Assembly: GCF_012972675.1 (NCBI RefSeq)
Contig: NZ_JABCRE010000002.1
Coordinates: forward strand, 857,001-921,000
Source of the DNA: Pontixanthobacter rizhaonensis
GTDB lineage: Bacteria > Pseudomonadota > Alphaproteobacteria > Sphingomonadales > Sphingomonadaceae
Length of the DNA stretch: 64,000 nt
Reading direction: 5' to 3'
Shown here: positions 43,596 to 53,149 of the stretch, piece after piece
Layout: every line of letters begins with the position of its first letter
Position numbering within the stretch: the first letter of the stretch is position 1
Translations under genes and position numbers: made by a program
Notes under the pieces: model-generated
Told to the model about the DNA's origin: nothing
Seen by the model: only the letters and a program-made list of their open reading frames with translations
Database searches by the model: none

Positions 43596-45160
43596 CCGCC
43601 GCAGCCATTCCTGACCAACCGACCGAAGAGCGCCGTGCAAGCCTGCAGGATTGGCTTGCGGTGTTTGCAGGAACAATCGGGGCAATGATGGCCACGCTCG
43701 ACATTTCGATCGTGAATGCATCTCTGCCAACAATTCAGGGGGAAGTCGGGGCCAGCAGTGCCGAGGCGACATGGGTCGCAACATCCTTTCTGGTTGCCGA
43801 AGTTATCATCATTCCTTTGAGCGCGTGGCTGACACGGCTGGTTGGCTTGCGCAATTTGCTTCTGACTGCAGCATCTTTCTTCACTCTATTTTCTGTGATT
43901 TGCGGTCTTTCAGCCGATCTTACAACTTTGATCATCGGCAGAACGGGCCAAGGTTTGGCAGGAGGGCTACTGATACCGACGGCCTTCACCATCATAGCCA
44001 CACGCTTACCGCCGTCACAGCAAGCGATTGGGACCGCTGCCTTCGGTGCGACTGCAATCCTAGGTCCGATCATGGGACCAATTCTGGGTGGGTGGCTGAC
44101 CGAAACTTGGAGCTGGCATTACGCTTTCTATATCAATGTTCCGATTTGCGCCCTGCTTCTGACACTAATTGCTACGGCCTTTCCCAGTGACAAAAAGGGG
44201 GATGCTCAATTGGCGGATGCCGACTGGTTCGGGATCGCAGGGCTGGTGATAGGTTTGGGCTGCATGACCGTAGTTCTTGAAGAGGGGCACCGTGAGTTAT
44301 GGTTTGAATCGAAATTCATCGTTGGATTGACCATACTTTCTGTGGTTGGATTTGTTTCGCTGGCAATCGGTCAACGCTATGCGAACCAACCGGTGCTCAA
44401 ACTGTCTCTCATCAGGGACAGAGCGTTTGGTAGTGTGTTTTTGATCTCGTTGGTTTTTGGCGTGGTGCTCTACAGCGTCATCTATCTGATCCCGCAATTT
44501 TTGGCGCTGATCACCGGATACAATGCCCTTCAAGCTGGCCAGGTCCTTGTCCTCTCTGGCATCCCGATGCTCTTGCTAATGCCTTTTATTCCGTGGCTGT
44601 TTCGGACCGTAGACGTGCGGATCGCAGTAGTTGTCGGACTTTCGATGCTTTGTTTAAGCGCGCTGTTGGACACTGAATTGACGGCGGACACTGTCGGCGG
44701 AGCTTTTACAGCTTCGCAAATCCTACGTGGCCTCGCTCAGGCATTGTTGTTTCTTTATCTGAACCAAGCCGCAATCTCGGCAGTAAGCGAACTAGACGCC
44801 CCCGATGCTGCGAGCCTGTTCAATGTGTCCAGAAACCTAGGCGGATCGATTGGCCTTGCAGCGATGGCCACGCTCCAAGAACAGCGCATAGGATTTCATC
44901 AGCTTCGCATAAGTGAAGCCATTTCCGCGAACAATCCGGTCACACAAGAGTGGTTGGCGAGAATGTCCAAGCAATTCGATCTGGGAACGGGAGAAGGGCT
45001 TGAGAGAGCCTATGCTGTGCTCCACGCACAGATTTCCGAACAAGCCTTCGTCATGGCCTATAACGACCTATTCCTTGCGCTCGGATTCGTTGTGGCACTT
45101 ACCATTCCGTTGGCGCTGATCTTACGTCCACTGCGGCAAGGTTCTGGGATGATGCATTGA
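43592..45160 (+). CDS. DHA2 family (EmrB/QacA) multidrug MFS transporter
   Basis: A 522-residue proton antiporter with about 14 hydrophobic segments. Family motifs: LDISIVNASLPTIQGEVGASSAEATWV (TM1), WLTRLVGLRNLL, GRTGQGLAGGLLIPTAFTII and LGPIMGPILGGWLTETWSWHYAFYINVP (motif C). It would pump hydrophobic drugs or phenolics through the adaptor and NodT partners. ATGA overlap with the adaptor gene. Confidence 0.92.
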   Translation: MTAAAIPDQPTEERRASLQDWLAVFAGTIGAMMATLDISIVNASLPTIQGEVGASSAEATWVATSFLVAEVIIIPLSAWLTRLVGLRNLLLTAASFFTLFSVICGLSADLTTLIIGRTGQGLAGGLLIPTAFTIIATRLPPSQQAIGTAAFGATAILGPIMGPILGGWLTETWSWHYAFYINVPICALLLTLIATAFPSDKKGDAQLADADWFGIAGLVIGLGCMTVVLEEGHRELWFESKFIVGLTILSVVGFVSLAIGQRYANQPVLKLSLIRDRAFGSVFLISLVFGVVLYSVIYLIPQFLALITGYNALQAGQVLVLSGIPMLLLMPFIPWLFRTVDVRIAVVVGLSMLCLSALLDTELTADTVGGAFTASQILRGLAQALLFLYLNQAAISAVSELDAPDAASLFNVSRNLGGSIGLAAMATLQEQRIGFHQLRISEAISANNPVTQEWLARMSKQFDLGTGEGLERAYAVLHAQISEQAFVMAYNDLFLALGFVVALTIPLALILRPLRQGSGMMH

Positions 45161-45168
45161 GAGACAGT

Positions 45169-46626
45169 ATGAACCGAAATAGATTTTGCTCGCATTTATT
45201 GCTGGCCATCGCCGCCCCGCTGACAGCGTCCTGCGCTTCGACGGCAAGCGATGCAGTCCCGCGAAGTGCCGGAATCGCTGATGAATATAGCCCATCGTTT
45301 CAAAGGTCATTTGCGACTGTTGTTCCAGCGCCTCCTGTCAACCGTTGGTGGGCCACGTTGGACGACCCAACCCTGACGAGTTTGATCGATGCAGGTCTCG
45401 CGAACAGTCCGGAGGTGTCGATAGCATTGGCACGAGTGGACCGTTCGCTTGCATTCGCGGCTGAGCAGCGGGCAAACCGTATGCCAACGGTTTCTGGCTC
45501 TGCGATAGCAATCGAGTCTCCGATTTCCAGAGACCGCCCCTTTGCAGGCAATCAGCAAGGCGTCGAAACAACCGGTTCGGACAACGATTATTATAATCTT
45601 GGCATCAACACATCATGGGAAGTGGATTTATTCGGAGCCCGAGCAAACAATGCCCGCGCTGCGCTTGCCGAAACCGAGGTAGCGCGAGCGGAGCTGGCGG
45701 ATGTCCACGTGTCACTCGCGGCCCAAATAGCGACGGCATATGTTGCATATCGGCGCGTGCAGAATGAAACCGCAACGCTTCAACTGGTATTGGATCTACA
45801 ACAAGAAAAACTCTCTTTGCAGCGCACTCGGGTCCAATACGGCACCGCGTCTGACGCTATCCTGCACCAGATGAATGGTGAAATAGCACAGGTCAAAGCG
45901 ACCCTCAGTGCCGCCGAAGCTGAAAAGATAGCCACTGCCGACCAAATCGCCTTGTTGACTGGCAATGTTCCCGGTTCGCTAGATGTCGACCTGATGCCTG
46001 TCCGATCAATCCCTCTGCCGCCCATTGAAGTCTCGGTCGGCAACCCCGCATCGCTCCTTCAGCGTCGCCCAGACATTCGCAGCGCTGAAAGCGCGTTGCA
46101 GGCAGCCAATGCCCGGATCGGGGTTGCGAATGCACAGCGTTTCCCATCGGTCAGCTTCTTTGGAGTTCTAGGGCTTGGTGGGTCGGAAATCGGCGATACT
46201 CTTGATACCGGAAACCTCTCGGCCTTGCTTCTCCCACGCATCAATTGGAGCTTTCTCGACTTTGGCCGTGTCAACGCACGGATCGCTCAAGCTGATTCCG
46301 GAGCTGTTGAAGCGGCGGCCAATTACGACCGGGCCGTTTTGAACGCATTGTCCGAAGCGGAACAGTCACTGACACGATTTGGAGGGCAACGGCAGAGAGT
46401 TTTAGAACTGGCAGTTTCCAGCAAAGCCGCAAGGGATGCCGAGGAACTTGTTGCTGTGCGGTTACGCGGAGGCACAGCAACACGCATTTCAGTAATCGAT
46501 TCAACCTTGCAAAGATTAGAAGCGCAGACGGCACAGCTTACTGCGACCGCTGATATGGTGACCTCATTTGTCTCCGTTCAAAAGAGCTTAGGCTTAGGGT
46601 GGTCTGAGCCGGATGAGGGCGGTTGA
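45169..46626 (+). CDS. NodT-family outer-membrane efflux lipoprotein
   Basis: A 485-residue OEP channel. Lipobox LTASC (signal MNRNRFCSHLLLAIAAPLTASC), then NodT-type RWWATLDDPTLTSLIDAGLANSPEVSIALARV, LQRRPDIRSAESALQAANARIGVANAQRFPSVS and two OEP repeats. It completes a tripartite efflux set with the two upstream genes. The ATG at 45169 follows GAGAGAC; a TTG at 45157 is less likely. Confidence 0.9.
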   Translation: MNRNRFCSHLLLAIAAPLTASCASTASDAVPRSAGIADEYSPSFQRSFATVVPAPPVNRWWATLDDPTLTSLIDAGLANSPEVSIALARVDRSLAFAAEQRANRMPTVSGSAIAIESPISRDRPFAGNQQGVETTGSDNDYYNLGINTSWEVDLFGARANNARAALAETEVARAELADVHVSLAAQIATAYVAYRRVQNETATLQLVLDLQQEKLSLQRTRVQYGTASDAILHQMNGEIAQVKATLSAAEAEKIATADQIALLTGNVPGSLDVDLMPVRSIPLPPIEVSVGNPASLLQRRPDIRSAESALQAANARIGVANAQRFPSVSFFGVLGLGGSEIGDTLDTGNLSALLLPRINWSFLDFGRVNARIAQADSGAVEAAANYDRAVLNALSEAEQSLTRFGGQRQRVLELAVSSKAARDAEELVAVRLRGGTATRISVIDSTLQRLEAQTAQLTATADMVTSFVSVQKSLGLGWSEPDEGG

Positions 46627-46866
46627 GTAGAATGGATTGTACTCGCAATGTGCGACCTTGATTACGAGACATTCTTACATAAATTTCTTGCCAATGCTAA
46701 GGGCATCTCTCGGTTAAGCACTTGCTTGTGTCCCTGCAGAAGCCCCAAACGACGCACGCCAAGACGACAGACCTCCGGGGGCTGAGCCTGAAGGCGCCGG
46801 TGGTCCGCTCTGATGCCACCGACCAATTTTCATATACCCTCTGTCAGCGCTCTTTTGGGCGAAAGA
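46627..46866. other. Gene-free stretch before the outer attachment-like site
   Basis: About 240 bp after the NodT gene. A frame on the minus strand (46714-46923) and one on the plus strand cross it, but both run into iterons and show no domain. No integrase remnant is convincing. Confidence 0.5.
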
Positions 46867-46953
46867 CTTACACAAAACCTTACACACTTTTGGCTTGCGC
46901 AAATAATTATTATTTACTATCAATAATATACGTTAGTCTTGTCCCACTCAAAA
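46867..46953. other. Outer attachment-like site, probable island end (attR)
   Basis: Two CTTACACA iterons (46867 and 46879, 12 bp apart like the last pair of the inner site), TGGCTTG, an AT-rich stretch and GTCCCACTCAAAA at 46941-46953. The 13-mer runs into the 3' half of a tRNA-Leu, so this is the probable right boundary of the island. Confidence 0.7.
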
Positions 46954-46999
46954 TGCGGTTCTTAACGGAGTGCCCGTTCGAGTCGGGCCAGGGGCACCA
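46947..46999 (+). pseudogene. 3' half of tRNA-Leu(CAA), remnant at island boundary
   Basis: Begins inside the anticodon loop (CTCAAAA, anticodon CAA), then TGCGG anticodon-stem strand, a 13-base variable arm, T arm GCCCG-TTCGAGT-CGGGC, acceptor strand CAGGGGC, A and CCA. The 5' half is missing; the sequence before the loop (GTCCCA) cannot pair with it. It is what is expected when a tyrosine recombinase integrates at the anticodon loop of a tRNA-Leu. Its acceptor differs from that of the tRNA at 40727, so the two come from different tRNA-Leu genes. Confidence 0.78.
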
Positions 47000-47014
47000 T
47001 CTTCTTTTTTCCAG

Positions 47015-48154
47015 CTACCCGATTGCTTGCATCGATGCGTACATCGCGCCGGCGAGGCCGAAGCCACGCGGATCTCCTAATAGGCCAGACTCCATCCGGT
47101 TCATGACGTAGGAAAAGCAAAGCCCCGCGTCCTGATCTACAATAACGGACGAGCCACCATAGCCGCCCCAGAAACACGCTTTCGCATTGGGGCTCATGGG
47201 GGTTGCTTCGCTATTTAGCCCGTAACCAAGCCCAAACTTCACCGGAATTCCCAGAACAAGATCTGTTCCATCTGTTTGTTGTTCAAAAATGCGCTTCGTA
47301 CCTGCTTCTGACAGAATGGTTTTTCCAAACGCGCGGCCGCCATTGGCCATTGCAGTTTGAGCCCGGACAATGCTGCGCGCATTGCCTTGACCGTTTGCTG
47401 CTGGAATTTCGGCAGCGCGCCATCCCCGCTCGCGCGGCAGGGTAGCGTCAACTTTAGGATTGGTGAAAGTTCGTGCGGCGATGGAATCGCTGTCTGCGAT
47501 CATCGGCGGTGCAGTAGGAGGAATAAGGTTGCCGATTCGGGTATCCAATTCGGGACCCGCGCCGATATGGAAATCTGCACCCGTAGGTTCCGCGATCTCT
47601 TGCCGGAAGAAAGTACCGATCGACTGGCCTGTTATCCGCCTCACAATCTCGCCAATCAGATGGCCCTGTGTCAGCGCGTGATAGCCAGATTGCGTGCCCG
47701 GTTCCCACCATGGAGCTTGCTTGGCGAGAGACTGGACCATCCAATCCCAGTCATACAGCGCGTCGCCTTCAACCGTCTCATCCATACCGGCAAGGCCGGC
47801 TGAGTGACTGAGAAAATGCCGCACCTTCACCGCATCTTTGCCGTTCTGGGAAAATTCGGGCCAATAGCGTGAGGCGGGCGCGTCCAGATCTACCTCGTTT
47901 CGGTCGGCAAGCACCAATAGAGCCATCGCAGCCATAGTTTTGGTGCTGGACCATACATTGACCAAAGTATCTTCTTGCCAAGGCTGAGAGCGTTCCTCGT
48001 CAAGATGGCCGCCCCACAGGTCGACCACGAATTCACCGTTGAGCGTTATCGCCACGGACGCACCAACATCACCGTGCTCTGCGAAATTTGTTTCAAACGC
48101 GCGTTTCACCAGCGCGAAGCGGGGGTCGCAATGTCCGTGAATAGGGTGGGTCAT
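47015..48154 (-). CDS. Serine hydrolase, beta-lactamase/EstB type
   Basis: A 379-residue class-C-like serine hydrolase without signal peptide. The SxxK motif is in NVWSSTKTMAAMALLVL; a Tyr motif lies in SGYHALTQGHLIGEIV; the C-terminal CFWGGYGGSSVIVD resembles the HGG/WGG strand of this fold. Likely an esterase rather than a true beta-lactamase. It is the first gene after the tRNA remnant and reads toward it. Confidence 0.88.
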   Translation of the reverse strand: MTHPIHGHCDPRFALVKRAFETNFAEHGDVGASVAITLNGEFVVDLWGGHLDEERSQPWQEDTLVNVWSSTKTMAAMALLVLADRNEVDLDAPASRYWPEFSQNGKDAVKVRHFLSHSAGLAGMDETVEGDALYDWDWMVQSLAKQAPWWEPGTQSGYHALTQGHLIGEIVRRITGQSIGTFFRQEIAEPTGADFHIGAGPELDTRIGNLIPPTAPPMIADSDSIAARTFTNPKVDATLPRERGWRAAEIPAANGQGNARSIVRAQTAMANGGRAFGKTILSEAGTKRIFEQQTDGTDLVLGIPVKFGLGYGLNSEATPMSPNAKACFWGGYGGSSVIVDQDAGLCFSYVMNRMESGLLGDPRGFGLAGAMYASMQAIG

Positions 48155-48193
48155 GGAAATCCTGTTGTTTGATGTTCTGACGCTGTTTGGATC

Positions 48194-49246
48194 TTAATCC
48201 ACTTCAATTGTAATCTTGATCACCCCGTCATCCCGGCTGTCGAACAACCGATAAGCCTCTGCGCCTTCCGAAAGTTTGAACGTATGGGAGAACATATCCG
48301 GCGCTTTTATCCGTCCCTGCTGGACCAGCGGCACCAAATGCGGCCAAGTTTCCTGCACTTGGCAGATACCGCCGCGGATTGTGATATTCTTGAACATAAT
48401 GAGCGGCATGGAGAGCGTATCGTGGGGCTGTGGTATGCCGATGAAGGACACGGTCCCGTTTCTTGCCGCCAGTGGTAAGCACGCAGCAATCGCCATTGAT
48501 GCACCCGATGCCTCAAACACCGATTGGACGCCTGCGCCTTTGGTGTGTTCCATCACCTTGGCTACAGCATCATCGGCAGGATCAAGCGCGATCGCGCCAA
48601 GCTTTGCCGCCATGTCGCGCCGTGAAGCTACCGGATCAATGGCAAACACCCGCGACGCCCCAAGGATGAAAGCCAATTCCACACCGATCAATCCGATTGG
48701 CCCCAAGCCGACAACTGCAACCGTTCCGCCGGGCTGTACGTCTGATCGAGTGATCCCGAAATACGCGGTGGTCATTGCATCGGTCAGCAACAATGCGTGC
48801 TCGTCACTCATCGAGTCTTCAGTCGCGAGTAAAGTGGTGTCGGCATTGGGGATGCAAACATATTCTGCCTGCCCGCCGTTCAATTCCGGGCTCAGGCCAA
48901 AGGCGGTCGATTTCCTGCATTGGAGCGGTTTCCCGACCAAACATTGGGGGCAATCCCCGCAACCCGTGCCGCCTGCAGAAAGCACTTTCTGGCCCACCTT
49001 GAAATTATGGACATCTTTGCCGGTTTCGACCACTTCGCCGATAAATTCATGGCCGACACAAAAGTGGGGTGTTTCCGAAGTGTAAGCCGCGTTTCCGATA
49101 TTGTCGCCGTGGTACATATGCAGATCCGATCCGCAGATTGAACACTTGCTGACTTTAAGAATGGCGCTGTTCGCGGTTCGCAGCTCCGGATCGGCGAAAC
49201 TTTCGTACCGGATATCACGCGGCCCATTGAATACGAGTGCTTTCAT
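48194..49246 (-). CDS. Zinc-dependent alcohol dehydrogenase family protein
   Basis: A 350-residue medium-chain dehydrogenase. Catalytic zinc site: CSICGSDLHMYHGDN and GHEFIGEVVETG. Structural zinc: four Cys in CGDCPQCLVGKPLQC. NAD(P) site: AVVGLGPIGLIGVELAFILGA. Substrate unknown; the form resembles formaldehyde- or glutathione-independent dehydrogenases and threonine dehydrogenase-like enzymes. It lies 39 bases beyond the serine hydrolase on the same strand, so both may form one unit. Confidence 0.9.
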   Translation of the reverse strand: MKALVFNGPRDIRYESFADPELRTANSAILKVSKCSICGSDLHMYHGDNIGNAAYTSETPHFCVGHEFIGEVVETGKDVHNFKVGQKVLSAGGTGCGDCPQCLVGKPLQCRKSTAFGLSPELNGGQAEYVCIPNADTTLLATEDSMSDEHALLLTDAMTTAYFGITRSDVQPGGTVAVVGLGPIGLIGVELAFILGASRVFAIDPVASRRDMAAKLGAIALDPADDAVAKVMEHTKGAGVQSVFEASGASMAIAACLPLAARNGTVSFIGIPQPHDTLSMPLIMFKNITIRGGICQVQETWPHLVPLVQQGRIKAPDMFSHTFKLSEGAEAYRLFDSRDDGVIKITIEVD

Positions 49247-49364
49247 ACCGCGATTTCCCCAATCCTTGTAAAATTATGCCCCTGCATCGCTGGCAACTGT
49301 GTCAATCGCAATGATAATCTACGAAAAGACTTGTGTTTCTGTCACAGCTTTGAGACTTCCGGCT

Positions 49365-51170
49365 ATGATGATCCCAGACGCTCCTTCATATCACGCCTTG
49401 GCCGCTATAGCCGTTACGATTGCGATGTTCGTTGCGTTTGCGCGGGGCCGTTTGTCGATTGAAATTGTCTCCCTGATGACCATCGCGGTCATCGCGGTAG
49501 GTCTGTATTTCTTTCCTTTGGAAGGTACCAAACCCACCGATGGGCTTTCCATCGCGTTTTCCGGCTTTGGCCATTACGCGCTTATCACTATTTGTGCCTT
49601 GATGATTATGGGGCGGGGACTTGTCGTTACCGGCGCATTGGACCCTGCCGCGCGATTGTTGGAAGGGGTGTTCAAGATCAACTTGCAGCTGGGCCTGCTG
49701 GTGTCGCTGCTCATTGCCTTTTTCTTGTCGATGGCGGTGAATGATACGCCGGTCTTGGTACTGCTGTTGCCGATCTTTGTGGCGCTGGCGAACCGGGGGG
49801 CTCTGCCTGCATCCAAGACGTTGATACCGCTTAATGCGGCAGTTTTGATCGGCGGCATGGCCACCACTATCGGCACCTCTACTAACATTCTGGTGGTCTC
49901 TATTGCGGTTGATCTCGGCATGCCGACGATGAGCGTATTCCATTACACCCCGATTGTGTTGATCGCAGCGCTGGTGGCGCTGCCTTATCTGTGGCTGGTG
50001 ATGCCGCGCCTGCTGGGTGACAATCGTGTCGAATCCGAAGATACCGTCCGCCGGTTTGAAGCACGGCTGAGAATAGGCGCAGACAGCGTATTAGCGGGAC
50101 AGGAAATTGCCACTATTCTCCCCAAGCTTCCTGCCAATTTGAAGTTCATTGATAATCCCCAAGGCGCTATTCACGAAGATCAACGCCTTCGCATATCCGG
50201 CACGCATGAGGCGCTTGAAGACGCGATGCGAACTTTGAAGGGAGAAGTTGCCCCGACTTGGGTGCTGGATCGGATCAAACGTAAATCGACTGACAAGCGC
50301 CAAGATATTACGGTGGTGGAAATGACCGTCACCGCGGATTCCCGGCTTGTTTCGCGCACATTGTCGACTTCGGGAATTGCAGACCTTTACGGTGTCGCGG
50401 TGCTGGGCATTCATCGCCCGGAACGCATTATCGGTCAACGCGACCAATTTGATGATGGCGGCGATTTGCGGATCGCAGAAGGCGATGTCTTGCTGGTCAT
50501 GGGGTTGATAGATGATCTCCATGACTTTGCCCGCAATGATAGCTTGCTCATTCTGGACGGCGCACGCGAGTTACCGCGGCGTTCAAAGGCATTACTCGCT
50601 GCGGCCATTATGTTCGGGTCGGTGTTTACAGCGTCTATCGGACTGTTCCCGATTGCGATTTCCGCCTTGGGTGGTTCGATCCTGATGTTTGTGACCGGTT
50701 GCGTGAAATTTGACCGGGTAGGGCGCGCTCTATCTGGCAAAGTGATCGTCCTGGTGGCGGCGAGCATCGCGATTGGCCGGATTGTGCTGGAAAGCGGGGC
50801 AGCAGCATGGCTTGGTGAATGGATGTCGCTCGGTTTGCAGCATTTGCCGGCAGCCGCAGTTCTTGCGGTTATTATGCTGTTTGTGACTGTGCTCACCAAT
50901 TTTGCATCCAACGCAACTGCCGCCACTGTGGGAACGCCCATTGCTTTCAACATCGCGTCGCAGCTTGGATTGCCGCCAGAGCCGCTAATTCTAGCCGTCT
51001 TGTTCGGCTGTAACCTGTGTTATGCAACGCCGATCGCCTATCAGACCAACATGCTGATTATGTCGGAAGGCAGTTATGAGTTTAAAGATTACATCAGGAC
51101 CGGTGTTCCGCTGGTTATATTGATGGTCACAACCTTGTCGATCCTGTTGGTGATGACATACGGTATGTGA
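49365..51170 (+). CDS. SLC13-type permease with two TrkA-C domains
   Basis: A 601-residue transporter. N-terminal and C-terminal hydrophobic halves carry SLC13/DASS-like motifs (MAVNDTPVLVLLLPIFVALA, GGMATTIGTSTNILVVSIAV, NFASNATAATVGTPIAFNIA and TPIAYQTNMLIM). Between them lie two regulatory TrkA-C-like parts (DNPQGAIHEDQRLRISGTHEALEDAMR and HRPERIIGQRDQFDDGGDLRIAEGDVLLVMG). Substrate may be a dicarboxylate, sulfate or another anion. Start uncertain: ATG at 49365 chosen; the frame is open from a GTG at 49299. Confidence 0.87.
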   Translation: MMIPDAPSYHALAAIAVTIAMFVAFARGRLSIEIVSLMTIAVIAVGLYFFPLEGTKPTDGLSIAFSGFGHYALITICALMIMGRGLVVTGALDPAARLLEGVFKINLQLGLLVSLLIAFFLSMAVNDTPVLVLLLPIFVALANRGALPASKTLIPLNAAVLIGGMATTIGTSTNILVVSIAVDLGMPTMSVFHYTPIVLIAALVALPYLWLVMPRLLGDNRVESEDTVRRFEARLRIGADSVLAGQEIATILPKLPANLKFIDNPQGAIHEDQRLRISGTHEALEDAMRTLKGEVAPTWVLDRIKRKSTDKRQDITVVEMTVTADSRLVSRTLSTSGIADLYGVAVLGIHRPERIIGQRDQFDDGGDLRIAEGDVLLVMGLIDDLHDFARNDSLLILDGARELPRRSKALLAAAIMFGSVFTASIGLFPIAISALGGSILMFVTGCVKFDRVGRALSGKVIVLVAASIAIGRIVLESGAAAWLGEWMSLGLQHLPAAAVLAVIMLFVTVLTNFASNATAATVGTPIAFNIASQLGLPPEPLILAVLFGCNLCYATPIAYQTNMLIMSEGSYEFKDYIRTGVPLVILMVTTLSILLVMTYGM

Positions 51171-51210
51171 CACTCACAGACCGACATAGATGAATACTGA
51201 GGGGATGGGC

Positions 51211-52536
51211 ATGTTGAGGACGATTTTGGCAGCAGGTTGCGCGGTAGCGGCGTTGGCAACACCAGTTCAGGCGAATGAACTGCGTGATGCGCTTGCAGAG
51301 GACATGCCCGGCTTGATGGAGCTCTACCGTGATCTCCATGCCAACCCAGAGCTAAGCTTTCAGGAAGTAGAAACCGCTGCCAAACTCGCCGAACGTGCCA
51401 GAGCGTTGGGTTTTGAGGTTACCGAGAAGGTGGGCAAGACGGGCGTGGTCGCAGTTATGCGCAATGGCGCTGGTCCAACCGTAATGTTGCGGGCGGATAT
51501 GGATGGCCTTCCTTTGGAAGAGAAGACAGGTTTACCCTACGCGTCGAAACGTACTGCTGTCCCCGCATCAGGCGTGGAAACAGGTGTCATGCACGCCTGC
51601 GGCCATGATACGCACATGGCTGCGTGGGTTGGCGCGGCACAGCTGCTTTCCGAACGCAAGCAGGAATGGTCGGGCACGCTGGTCATGATCTTGCAACCGG
51701 CAGAAGAGCTTGGCGAAGGCGCGCTCGCTATGTTGGAAGACGGGCTCTACACTCGCTTCCCGAAGCCTGACTATGTCCTGGGCTTTCATGATGCGGCACA
51801 ATTTCCCGCCGGCATGATAGGGTATTCCCCGGGCTATGCGCTCGCCAATGTGGATAGCGTAGATATTACGGTGCCTGGCGTTGGTGGGCATGGTGCTTAC
51901 CCGCACACCACGAAAGATCCAGTCGTGCTCGCCAGCGCGATCGTGATGAAGCTTCAAACCCTTGTCAGCCGCGAAAGCAGCCCGTTGGATCCAGCAGTGG
52001 TGACTGTGGGCAGTTTTCACGCCGGCCATAAGCATAACATCATTTCTGATGAGGCAAGGCTGCAGCTTACCGTGCGGTCTTACAGCGACGAGTCGCGGGC
52101 TTTGTTGCTGGACGGGATTGCGCGCGTGGCCAAGGGGGAGGCAATTGCCGCCGGTATGCCAGAAGATCGAATGCCAACTGTAACGGTGCAGGATCCCTAC
52201 ACCCCGTCCACTTTCAACACGCCCGAATTCACCGAAACCGTGATGGCAGGATATCGCAGTCGTTTTGGTGAAGGCCGTGTGATGCAGGTCCCGTCTGTCA
52301 TGGGCGGAGAGGATTTCGGGCAGTTCTTACGCGCCAGCCCGGATGATATTCAGTCACTTATCTTTTGGGTCGGCGGTGTGCCTGCTGATGAGTTTGCAAA
52401 AGCACAAGCGGGTGAGGCCGATCTGCCTTCGCTTCACAGCCCTTATTGGGCTCCGGATGCGGAGAAAGTGATTGGCACTGCAGCAGAAGCAATGAGCAGT
52501 ACCGTGCTCGACTTGCTGAAGCCTGCCGGGTCCTGA
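51211..52536 (+). CDS. Secreted M20 family amidohydrolase
   Basis: A 441-residue metallohydrolase with a signal peptide (MLRTILAAGCAVAALATPVQA). M20D motifs: LHANPELSFQE, MLRADMDGLPLEE, GVMHACGHDTHMAAWVG (Cys and His metal ligands), LQPAEELGEGA and the late VMGGEDFGQFL. Homologues hydrolyse hippurate, acyl-amino acids or IAA conjugates; here the periplasm is the site. GAGGGG lies 6 bases before ATG 51211; earlier ATGs at 51190 and 51205 fit less well. Confidence 0.9.
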   Translation: MLRTILAAGCAVAALATPVQANELRDALAEDMPGLMELYRDLHANPELSFQEVETAAKLAERARALGFEVTEKVGKTGVVAVMRNGAGPTVMLRADMDGLPLEEKTGLPYASKRTAVPASGVETGVMHACGHDTHMAAWVGAAQLLSERKQEWSGTLVMILQPAEELGEGALAMLEDGLYTRFPKPDYVLGFHDAAQFPAGMIGYSPGYALANVDSVDITVPGVGGHGAYPHTTKDPVVLASAIVMKLQTLVSRESSPLDPAVVTVGSFHAGHKHNIISDEARLQLTVRSYSDESRALLLDGIARVAKGEAIAAGMPEDRMPTVTVQDPYTPSTFNTPEFTETVMAGYRSRFGEGRVMQVPSVMGGEDFGQFLRASPDDIQSLIFWVGGVPADEFAKAQAGEADLPSLHSPYWAPDAEKVIGTAAEAMSSTVLDLLKPAGS

Positions 52537-52540
52537 TTTT

Positions 52541-53065
52541 CTAGAAGTCTGCGCTGCCACCTTGACGGCCAGAACGTTGCAGAGACCGGTTGCTGACTTG
52601 TTCCACGCGTTCAAGGCTTGTGACTGGGCTTTTGCCGCCATTCAGGCGCGCCAGCAGGGCTTCTTGGTCTTTGCTCGCCATCGCCATGAACTTCTCGCGT
52701 GAGATGCCTAACCGCGCCAAGTCCGCATCTGTTACTGCTGCAACAAGGTTGCGGAGAAGCCGCGGATTGCCACCTTGGCTGCTGTCAAACCCTCCATCGG
52801 GCGTCAGGATACCCGGTGCGCCACCGCTGTAAAATCCGCCTAGATTGTTCGAATTGGTAACAGAGCTATTTTTGATAACCAGAGTTGGCTTGTTGTTCTT
52901 CGGCCTTTCAGCATAGGCTTGGACTTCGGCAGCCTGTTCCGCAATTGCATCGCGCTTCTCACCATCAGCCATCAGCGCAATGAACAATGTCAATGCAACC
53001 GTCACGATCGCAAAGTGCTTATACATTTTTGCATTAATAACGATGAGGGACTGTTTTGCGGCCAT
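52541..53065 (-). CDS. Unknown single-span or secreted protein
   Basis: A 174-residue protein with an N-terminal hydrophobic helix (HFAIVTVALTLFIALMADG), a Gly/Asn-rich linker and a C-terminal helix (LARLGISREKFMAMASKDQEALLARLNGG). ATG at 53026 would give a shorter form starting at the hydrophobic helix. I do not recognise the family. Its stop lies 4 bases after the amidohydrolase stop, in convergent orientation. Confidence 0.6.
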   Translation of the reverse strand: MAAKQSLIVINAKMYKHFAIVTVALTLFIALMADGEKRDAIAEQAAEVQAYAERPKNNKPTLVIKNSSVTNSNNLGGFYSGGAPGILTPDGGFDSSQGGNPRLLRNLVAAVTDADLARLGISREKFMAMASKDQEALLARLNGGKSPVTSLERVEQVSNRSLQRSGRQGGSADF

Positions 53066-53149
53066 GCGAGGGCCATAGCGTCACGGTGTTAAGCATGATC
53101 TCGCTTTTATGGTTAACCGGGTCCTAAAATGCGGAATTCGGATAAAATT

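Noticed and set aside
46714-46923. Possible integrase C-terminal remnant on the minus strand next to the island end
   Set aside because: No tyrosine-recombinase box or catalytic residues are visible and the frame runs through the iterons.
49386-49943. A 185-codon reading frame on the minus strand
   Set aside because: Its Arg/Gln/His-rich product is the antisense of hydrophobic segments of the SLC13 transporter.
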